Source: Caenorhabditis elegans
Lineage: Eukaryota > Nematoda > Chromadorea > Rhabditida > Rhabditidae
Direction: 5' to 3'
NCBI RefSeq assembly: GCF_000002985.6
Contig: NC_003279.8
Coordinates: forward strand, 12,586,001-12,650,000
DNA length: 64,000 nucleotides
The notes under the pieces were generated by a model. That model searched no databases. It saw nothing but the letters and a program-made list of their open reading frames with translations, and was not told the origin of the DNA. The translations under genes and the position numbers were made by a program. Shown piece after piece: positions 56,720 through 64,000 of this stretch (within the stretch, counting starts at the first letter, position 1; each line of letters opens with the position of its first letter).

Positions 56720-56905
56720 ATTGTTTCCAACTTACTCTTATACATAGAATCCTTCCAAAACTTCTCTCCAAGCAGTCCACAAAATCATTGGGTAGATGAA
56801 TTCTGGAATTTCAGATCACTTTTATTTTTACAAAAGTTTTAAAAACTCACAATTTAGCAAAAATCAAACGGGCATCACACAGACGCCCATAGGTTTGAAG
56901 CCTGA
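56720..56905 (-). pseudogene. Short-exon repeat unit 2
   Basis: The exon with TYGRLCDARLIFAKL (GTGAGT donor) is followed by an exon whose sequence parallels unit 3 (TCATCTACCCAATGATTTTG versus TCAACTACCCACCTCACTTG). This shows tandem duplication of at least two exons with the intron. Confidence 0.45.
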
Positions 56906-57057
56906 AATCGTGGATTAAAAATAAAAAAATTCAAAAAAAATAGGCAGATAGATAATGTCAGGGGAACTCAATTTAACCAGTAGACAACAGAAAAAAAACA
57001 GAACATATTTTCTTATGAATATTTATTAATTTTATATATTAGATAGATTATGTCCTT

Positions 57058-57740
57058 TAAATTTTATTATTGATCCTCGATGCACCATAAACGAGTTCGA
57101 TTCGTTCTGAAAATGACGGAATTAGATTCGAGTTTTTTTTTTGAAATTTCGAGCTCTTAGAACAAGCAAATTGCTGAAAATTTATCTTATTTTAATAAAT
57201 TGAAATGTATAAATTTCCAATCAAATTTCAAAACCACAGAAATTTTCGGTCAAATCCAAACGGAGTAAGCTCACCATTTTCATCAAAGTTGCCCTCATCC
57301 GTGAAACGACGGGTGTTGACGGAAACGCTTTCTGGCTGGCCACGCAAATGCTTCTGACCCTAAAAAAAGCTTACTCTTTCAGACAAAATTTGAATAAAAT
57401 AAGCTTACAATTCTTGTCATGGATTCAAAATGAATCTTTTCGATAGCCGAGTCTGAAACTCTTCACCTTGGTGTTGAACTTTTCGTTTCCATCTTGATCG
57501 ACCATCTTGATGGATTAGACTTTTCCATAGTATAGGACAAATAGACACGATGGATCTGAGAACCAGCATCCGCAGTTCCATCCTCCACATCCCGGGAAGC
57601 ATGACTTGATTTAGCAGTGTTTGATAATTCCGGCAAATCATCTTCCGAGCTTATCGATCCACATTTTTCAATTGAACAGCTGCCAGCCGAGTCACATCTC
57701 CTCGAATAATTGAATAGAATGGGAAATGTGGAAATAGTGA
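57058..57740 (-). CDS. Putative small gene with an in-frame stop, unrecognised
   Basis: Minus-strand exons: about 57415-57735 (DDLPELSNTAKSSHASRDVE, SQIHRVYLSYTMEKSNPSRW, then TGA after KSSTPR, then RVSDSAIEKIHFESMTRI), 57275-57359 (GQKHLRGQPESVSVNTRRFT DEGNFDEN) and about 57059-57107 (ERIELVYGASRINNKI). The last two joins are in perfect phase. The TGA splits an otherwise continuous frame, so either this is a pseudogene or translation starts downstream (MTRI). The 3' end includes the GATGCACCATA motif. No family recognised. Confidence 0.4.
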
Positions 57741-58149
57741 CGTTTACATAAAATATGATGAATCAAATTCGAAGATATTTGACAAAGTGCGACAATTTCC
57801 TTGATTCTCCATCCTGGTGAAACTTCGTTGGTCATCTGGCCAAGAGCATCACCTCACAATCAAACAATGTGATCTTCTCCTCTCTTAAACGGTACGGTTA
57901 GGGAAAATAAGCAAATTTTAAAAAAACTCACCACAATGTCGATTTTTTTTTTTGGAAAAACGTTGAATTCTAGTGTGCAACTGTTTTCAACTAGTACAAA
58001 CTGAACCAGCCTCCAAAACACTCTGGCTCTGAAAAATCAATAGTTACTCAAATCTCTGCAATTTCTAAAAATCCCCACATTTTATGTTTTACTTGTGCTC
58101 CAAAAAAAACTCACCAAAAATCCAAAAAAAAAAATCAATATTCTGGCCG

Positions 58150-58310
58150 CTCACCAAGCAGCCTTCAAGTGAGGTGGGTAGTTGAGGTCTGAAATTCAGG
58201 AGCTTTTTTTCCACAAAATCTAGAGTTTAAAAAAACTTACAATTAATGTATCAAAAAAAAGGAGAGCATCACACAAACGCCCAAAGGTTTTAATCGTTGT
58301 ACTCTCTGTA
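58150..58310 (-). pseudogene. Short-exon repeat unit 3
   Basis: The exon reads IKTFGRLCDALLFFDTLI with a GTAAG donor, followed by a second exon after TTTCAG (about 58155-58190). It is the best-preserved reading frame of the three units. Confidence 0.4.
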
Positions 58311-58319
58311 AAAGCTACA

Positions 58320-58980
58320 CATTAGAATTGAGTTTTTCTGTGACAAGCTTTGAGAAACAAACAAAGTACAGTCAAACACTGAGGGGTCAATTTTTGTGCA
58401 CAGTTCTCCGTGAGTCTGAGTCTCCATGCTTCTAGTACTATCTTCTTGATGTCTGTTACAGTGATGATGAGCATCGTATAGTTTTGGCGGAGAGGGGTGA
58501 GATAGTGTTATGCCCGTCTAACTATCTAGTTGGTGAGTCTCAAACGAGGAAGAGATATCGATAGAAATTGAGAAAAAACGGTACTAGAATTGAAAATTGA
58601 GAAGCTTTCAAGGCGGAGAAGGATTGAAAGAATCTCAGGTTATTTTCAAGAAGGCAAAAAAAAGGTGGTGAACAGACATTCAGAGAAGAGAACCGAGGCG
58701 CTGACCCAACGAGGGGACCCCCCCTAAGTCTCTCCAAGATCAACAATCTCTTTGTGATTGTCTGGGTCTCTAGGGGAGCCAAAAGGTGGACGCTAGGAAT
58801 GGGAGGAAAGAAGTGGTACTTATAGGGGAGAGGGGGCTAACAGAAACATTGCGAAATCTATTATGACTCCGGGCCCTTCAAGTTTTCTTTGAGTCCCGCT
58901 GGGACTAGCTGTACCCTTACAAGAAAACCGTAGAAAAAGAAAAGCAGAGGACGGTTTTTCAAAATGTCTTGGATTCTGAT
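58320..58980. other. Intergenic, no supported gene
   Basis: A few short ORFs only. The sequence is relatively G-rich for the window between 58680 and 58830. Confidence 0.4.
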
Positions 58981-58981
58981 G

Positions 58982-59202
58982 ACCGTATTTCCTCTATTAG
59001 TATTGCACCCCATTGTTCAACTTTGACAGCTTATATTTCAGTTATCGTTTGTTCTATTCAAAAATTGTCAACTAACAAAATATTTGTTACATCTTTTTCT
59101 TTCATTTCATAGTTAATAAAATATTGATATCTTTAAAATGAACTGAGATATAGCGTTTCAAAGTTGAGTGGTCGGGTGCAATACTAATAGAGGAAATACG
59201 GT
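58982..59202. mobile_element. 221-bp MITE with 29-bp perfect TIRs
   Basis: The left end begins ACCGTATTTCCTCTATTAGT and continues ATTGCACCC; the right end is its exact inverse. The interior is itself an imperfect inverted repeat (CAACTTTGACAGCT and GTTTCAAAGTTG). It matches the dispersed blocks at 27890-28560. Confidence 0.85.
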
Positions 59203-59347
59203 AATCTGTGAAAAACGGGAGATTTTCAAAAACTAGCCAAGTTTTGGACAGCTACCACTAGGGCCTTGAAGCAGGTATACTGTAGTGAAAGAAAAGGGAC
59301 AAGGCCCAAAATTATCGATATCTGTAGTGAACAAACGGGCACGAGAG

Positions 59348-59399
59348 AGAGAGAGAGAGAGAAAGGGGTAGATGGGCGCCAAGTGGGGGGGGGGGGGGG
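59348..59399 (+). repeat. (GA)n tract and a G15 homopolymer
   Basis: AGAGAGAGAGAGAGA lies at 59345-59362 and an uninterrupted run of 15 G at 59385-59399. Long G tracts form quadruplexes; in C. elegans they are unstable without the DOG-1/FANCJ helicase. Confidence 0.9.
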
Positions 59400-59442
59400 T
59401 CCTGAGAAGAGATGGCTCATATGATGGGTAGTACACAAAATT

Positions 59443-59515
59443 CTGAGAATGCGTATTGTGCAACATATTTGACGCTCAAAACGTCTCGTAGCGAAAACTA
59501 CAGGAGCTCTTTAAG
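59443..59515. mobile_element. Solo end of the CTCGTAGCGAAAACTACAG palindromic element
   Basis: TTCTGAGAATGCGTATTGTG, ACATATTTGACGC and TCTCGTAGCGAAAACTACAG match one end of the complete element at 60474-60775. Confidence 0.75.
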
Positions 59516-59518
59516 CTT

Positions 59519-59711
59519 CACGTGGTGTCAGGCTGTCTCATTGCGGTTTGATCTACAAAAAATTCGGGATATTTTCCACCAAAAATTGTGACGTCAGCAC
59601 GTCGAGGGCTTTTTTTTTCTCTCGCATATTTCGAAGATCAGCATCTCAACTGATTTCGCATGGTTAGGAACGTGCTGACGTCAGATTAAACCGTAATGGG
59701 GTAGCCTGTGC
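59519..59711. mobile_element. Palindromic MITE, GTAGATC/ATGCGGGA family, copy 3
   Basis: Starts CACGTGGTGTCAGGCTGTCT, contains TGACGTCAGCACGT and its inverse ACGTGCTGACGTCA, and ends near ACCGTAATGGGGTAGCCTGTG. Confidence 0.8.
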
Positions 59712-60152
59712 ATAGATCGGCAGAAAAACGAAAAATCGAGGAGAAATTTATAAAGCACAGACATATATACGACATTCAAGAGCGAGGGCGCTGGTCCTCC
59801 ATTGCGTGACCATTTTTCTCTCTCTACGCCTCTCCAAGATCCATGTACTATTTCGATGATTGTCTGAGTCTCTGTTAAGGATAGAACGTTGGGGGACCGA
59901 GTGGTGAACGCTTTGGGGAGAGGAGAGAGGATGGGGGTGGGGGCTTCGCAAGGCCAGCCAATAGGAGAAGAGTGGGCGTGGTTTCAACGGTGGGCGTCTG
60001 GGTCTCTGGTACGGAAGAAGTTGGGGAGGAGGGAAAATGAGCACTTAACAGAGGCGGTGTATTTTAATAACTGTAAAGTGTCCCACAGGACTGACTACAT
60101 TTGGGGCGAATCTGCAAAACAGAGATCTGGCAGTGTGCCAACACACAAAGCG

Positions 60153-60328
60153 CACGTGATGTCAGAATGTCCTATTTCGTTGTGATCTACCAAAAATGCG
60201 GAAATTAAGACGCAGACTTCTCAACTGATTACGCATGGTTAAGAACGTGCTGACGTCACTCTTTTTGGGGAAAAAATTCCCACATTTTTTGTAGATCAAA
60301 CCGTTATGGGACAGCCTGACACCGCGTG
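60153..60328. mobile_element. Palindromic MITE, GTAGATC/ATGCGGGA family, copy 4
   Basis: CACGTGATGTCAGAATGTCC at the left is inverted in GGGACAGCCTGACACCGCGTG at the right. ACGTGCTGACGTCA and a GTAGATCAAACCG block lie inside. Confidence 0.8.
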
Positions 60329-60473
60329 AAAGCGCAGTTTTTCTCGAAGAAAACGATAATCCGATATTACGCATCGCGCGTTGTTTAGCGTGTTTTCCAG
60401 CAGAAAATTTCAAAAAAACAACGTGCGTTTTGTGCTTTGGCACAGTGCTAGATTCCCTTTTCGGCCTCCAAAA

Positions 60474-60775
60474 TTCTGAGAAAGTTAGCAACATATTTGA
60501 CGCGCAAAATATCTCGTAGCGAAAACTACAGTAATTCTTTAAAGGACCACTGTAGCTCTATGTGTCGATTTACGGGCTTGATTTTTGAATTGAGTTTATT
60601 TTCAAATAATGACAGCGATATTCTGTTTGTTTTGCTTAATTTTAATAAAAATCGAGCCCGTAATTCGACACAAGCGCAGCGCTACAGTAGTAAATTAAAG
60701 AATTACTGTAGTTTTCGCTACGAGATATTTTGCGCGTCAAATATGTTGCGCAATACGCATTCTCAGAATTTAGTG
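60474..60775. mobile_element. 302-bp palindromic MITE
   Basis: Each arm of about 75 bp reads TTCTGAGAA, GCAACATATTTGACGCGCAA, AATATCTCGTAGCGAAAACT and ACAGTAATTCTTTAAA. Inner inverted blocks read TGTCGATTTACGGGC/CCCGTAATTCGACA. No ORF. Confidence 0.85.
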
Positions 60776-61121
60776 TTCCTGTAATACATTGAGCAAAACT
60801 CGACCGAGAAGGCGAACCGCGACGCTCCGGAAATCGACACCAGGCCGTGGCCGAATTCGGAAAACTCTTACATTTAAGACAGCCCTACAGAACAAAAATT
60901 AAAATATTTTCTTATTTCTTGATGAAGAAAATTTGAATTTTTCAAATTCCCGCCAGAAATTGCTTAGAAATTCGAATTTTCATGAATTTCTGGCAAAAGC
61001 TAAAAAAAAAGTTCGAAAATGGTTACAAAATATGAATTCGCGCCGAAAATGATGCTGGAAAATTAAAAACTTTCAAATTCCCGCCAAAATTTTTTTAAAT
61101 TTCTTTTATCGGAGAAATACA

Positions 61122-61258
61122 ATCGCACAAATTTCTCATAATTTATTTTTGATCTACCTTGTTGACTAGGCTCCTCCCCCTCCTTCGACGAGACAGATTG
61201 GGGGCGGAGTCAAGTTCAACTGGTAGATCAAAAATAAATTATGAGAAATTTGTGCGAT
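61122..61258. mobile_element. 137-bp hairpin MITE with 37-bp perfect arms
   Basis: ATCGCACAAATTTCTCATAA continuing to GATCTACC is exactly inverted at 61222-61258. The GC-rich loop contains GGCTCCTCCCCC and GGGGGCGGAG. Confidence 0.85.
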
Positions 61259-61495
61259 CGTATTTTTTCGATAATTTTTTAAAAAGTAATTTCTCTGAAA
61301 TTTTTTTAAAGAATTGTTGAATTTCCCACGTCTTTTCTCTGAAAATCTGTAAATTTCAATGCTTTTTTCAAAACAAAAAAAAAACTATTTATTCATTGGG
61401 CTCTGTTCAAAATGTTCAAAATGAGATTGTGATGTACCAATTTTCGTTCAAAAAAAAAAAAAGAAGTTTTAAACAATTAATTAACAAAACAAAAT

Positions 61496-63211
61496 TTAAA
61501 AATCCGATCCTCCAGAATCGACTCGTCTCACGACTTTTTGCACAATTCCGGGCGGCCCTCCGGCCACTTTTCCACGTGGTTTTTTTGGTGGTGGTGGTGG
61601 TCCTTGCGGTGTTCCGTAGAGGCTCCGTTGCTGCTCTTGTTGAACTTTTTTGTGTTGAAGAGCACATTGTCGAGTGATTGGATGGAGAATACGTGGAACT
61701 GGAATACTGAACACCAGGCGAAGTGAGACGATTTCAATTATTGAGCCATCTGGAAACATTTCAATTTTTTGAGATTTTTTTCACTAGAAATTATTGAAAA
61801 TTTGAGTATTTTCAACGAAAATTGATTTTTTTTTAATGGATTTTGTTAAATTTCCGCTGAAAAACCGGAAAATTTTGATTGCTTTTCCGCAGAAATTTGT
61901 TAGATTTTCTTTTAAATATTTTCACTAATTTCCAGCGAAAATTGACCTGAAAAATTCAATTTTTGGAAGTTCCCAAATTGATTTTTTTGTTGGCTAATTT
62001 CCGCTGAAAATCCGGAAATTGTCTCGATTTTTTTTTTGAAAAAATTGGTTTTTTTTTGTCATTTATTGGGATTTTCACAAAAAAAATTATTGCAAAATTT
62101 GGAAATTTTCAACGAAAATTGATTTTTAAAAAAAGATTCTGTGAAATTTCCTATGGAAAACTTGAATTTTTGGATATTTCCAACGAAAATTTGAATTTTT
62201 AACAATTTTTTTCGAATTTCTCACAAATTTTGCCTATATTTTGTGTGAATTTCCACGAAAAATTTGAAAACAAATTTCAAAAAATCGGCATTTTTTAACG
62301 AATTTTCAGAATTAAAATAAAAATCAATTTCTCGTTTTTTTTTGAAAATTTATATATATTTTTCCTAAAAAATGTTCAAATTTTGAGACTTCCACCGGCA
62401 AAAATGTATGAAAATTTCAAATTTCATCTGGAAAATTTATTTTTTTTTCGAATTTTCATAAAAATTGGAAATTTCGGGAGGTATTTTCAAGGAAATTCAA
62501 TTTTTCCAACAAAAATGAAGGATTTCCGTTCCAATTTTTGAACTTTCCAGGCTCATTTTTCTCGAAAATTCCAAATTTTCAGTCCAAAAATCGTGATTTT
62601 TCCGTACTTTTAAGCGAAGTTGTGACCATTTGTGGAAGTGGCTTGCTGTCCACATACATTATTCGTTGGCCAACATTTTGAATCGTGAATTTGTCGTCTG
62701 CCACGTGACAAATCACCGCTTGTTGACGGGAAACCTGAAAAATTTGGAGATTTCTCGAATTTTCAGTGGGAAAATCATTAAAATTTTAGTTTTTTGACGG
62801 AAAATCGAAAAAAAGTGAAATTTTCCGGTGAGAAAACACTGAAATTTCAAAACATTTTTGATTTTTTAATTTTTTACTCGAAAAATTCCAATTTTTTCCA
62901 ATTTCGAATTTCCAGGGTAAAAAACTCCCAAATTTTCGAATTTTTCGCTGAAAAATCCAAATTTTCACAATTGTCTTCTTCCTTCCAGTACCTTCGTGGC
63001 GGGACCCTCTTTCGACAGATCAATATCGATTTTTTCGTTTAGTGAAGCTCTACCCATCGTTACAGATTTTCCAGTCATTGCATATTGTAGAAATTGTCCA
63101 TTTATCATAGCAATTGCGTTGTCTGGAACTGATCCACTTGTCTTAAATCTGTTGAGAATTCCACTTAGAGCTGGACGACGGGAAATTGCTGCGTATCGAC
63201 TCCGAGCGGCT
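61496..63211 (-). CDS. Microspherule protein 1 (MCRS1) homologue, 3' part with FHA domain
   Basis: Three exons in matching phase: 62992-63211, 62608-62734 and 61496-61749 (200 codons visible). The FHA domain is split across them: MTGKSVTMGRASLNEKIDID, then KVSRQQAVICHVADDKFTIQ, then the final strand SIIEIVSLRLVFSIPVPR. GRAS, SRQQA and the N in IQNVGQR are the usual phosphothreonine-loop positions. The order GRxxxxxxIDxDLSxEGPAxKxSR is typical of MCRS1, a subunit of NSL and INO80-type chromatin complexes. The C terminus adds GPPPPPKKPRGK and ends RRVDSGGSDF, longer than I expect of the vertebrate protein. The 5' exons lie beyond 64000 or past the minisatellite intron. Confidence 0.8.
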
Positions 63212-63239
63212 CTGAAATTTTTTTTTTTATTCGAGGTTT

Positions 63240-63930
63240 TCCAGGGATTTTTGGTGGTTTTCAATGAGAAAATCGGTTTTAAAATGCGTTTTTACCACTA
63301 TTTTGACCATTTTCAGACAATTTAAGATATCTGTGCATTTTCTCGTAGGATCTTGGCTCATTGCGTACTTTCGGGGCTACCGTAACCCAAAATTCATCGG
63401 GGATTTTTGGTGGTTTTCAGTGAGAAAATCGAGTTTAAAATTCATTTTTACCCCTATTTTGACAATTTTCAGACATTTTTTAGGAATCTGGGCATTTTGC
63501 CGTAGGATATTGGACGCATTGCGTACTTTTGGGGCTACCGTAACCCAAAATTTATTAATTTAGATCAAATTTCAAAAAATTTGGGGATTCAGGGGATTTC
63601 AGAGGTTTTCAGTAAGAAAATCGAGTTTAGAATATTTTAAACCCCTAGTTTGACCAATTTCGGACATTTTCTTAGAAAACTGTGCATTTTGTCGTAGGCT
63701 CTTGGCTCATTGCGTATTTTTGGAGCTACCGTAACCCAAAATTCATAATTTTGGAGGAAATTTCAAGAACTTGAGGGTGTTTTGGCGATTTTAGGAGGTT
63801 TTCAGTGCAAAAATCAAGTTAAGAATGACTTGTTACCCCTATTTTGCCCATTTTCGGCCAATTTAAGAAATCTGTGCATTTTGTCGTAGGCTCTTGGCTC
63901 ATTGCGTATTTTTGGAGCTACAGTAACCCT
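63240..63930. repeat. Four-unit minisatellite in the MCRS1-homologue intron
   Basis: A unit of about 155-195 bp begins GGATTTTTGGTGGTTTTCAG and ends TTGCGTA(C/T)TTTTGG, then GCTACCGTAACCCAAAATTC. It starts at about 63245, 63400, 63585 and 63780. Confidence 0.8.
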
Positions 63931-64000
63931 AATTTAGTGAAATTTGTACTGTAGATTAAAATTTGGTGAAAATGTCGATTTTCTAGCTGAAATTCTCTCC

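Noticed and set aside
61528-61737. Alternative-frame ORFs with His-rich and Trp-rich runs
   Set aside because: They overlap the last exon of the MCRS1 homologue, whose frame continues the FHA domain.
62740-63042. ORFs on both strands near the FHA exons
   Set aside because: Low-complexity AT-rich intron sequence; only 62992-63211 fits the splice phases and the domain.

Overview
The window looks like an autosomal stretch of a Caenorhabditis genome, most likely C. elegans. Introns are short with TTTTCAG acceptors, intergenic DNA is AT-rich, and blocks of the nematode telomere hexamer TTAGGC sit inside introns. Two genes are near-diagnostic. One encodes a vasopressin/oxytocin-type GPCR (29957-37084, best match nematocin receptor ntr-1). 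The other is a FMRFamide-like peptide precursor whose single peptide ends [15 protein letters not shown] (38429-39224, flp-33). All exon models come from reading splice signals and frames by eye; no database was searched. I believe, from memory, that ntr-1 and flp-33 are neighbours on C. elegans chromosome I.

Layout. 1-6.9 kb: a secreted mucin-like protein with alternating Cys-rich modules (+), convergent with an unrecognised Cys-containing protein (-). 6.9-10.5 kb: gene-poor DNA with a GC-rich TIR element. 10.5-11.4 kb: an F-box/FBA_2 pseudogene (-). 11.7-15.85 kb: a tRNA-Ala(AGC) gene split by a 4.08-kb TIR element with a TA duplication; that element carries a decayed multi-exon gene fragment and a nested 2.05-kb foldback. 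15.9-20.3 kb: two minus-strand membrane-protein genes. 20.3-29.9 kb: mostly dispersed repeats. 23.9-33.9 kb, plus outliers near 41, 42 and 53.5 kb: about twenty tRNA-like elements with A-box and B-box matches on both strands, about ten of them in the 5.2-kb first intron of the receptor gene. 35.2-39.2 kb: the rest of the receptor gene, then flp-33 on the opposite strand.

41.25-54.48 kb is a giant inverted repeat: two 6,335-bp arms, almost identical where compared, around a 558-bp spacer. Each arm holds two C-type-lectin/CUB genes (one intact, one frameshifted in CUB), a lectin-gene remnant and a C2H2 zinc-finger gene. The zinc-finger gene is complete on the left (40742-43057) and cut after exon 6 on the right. 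GATA motifs upstream of the lectin genes suggest intestinal expression, which would fit secreted sugar-binding proteins, but this is inference.

55-58.4 kb holds decayed RING, zinc-knuckle and tandemly repeated short exons (-). 58.9-61.3 kb is a cluster of palindromic MITEs and a G15 tract. 61.5-64 kb holds the 3' part of a microspherule-protein-1 (MCRS1) homologue with a split FHA domain (-), whose upstream intron is a minisatellite.
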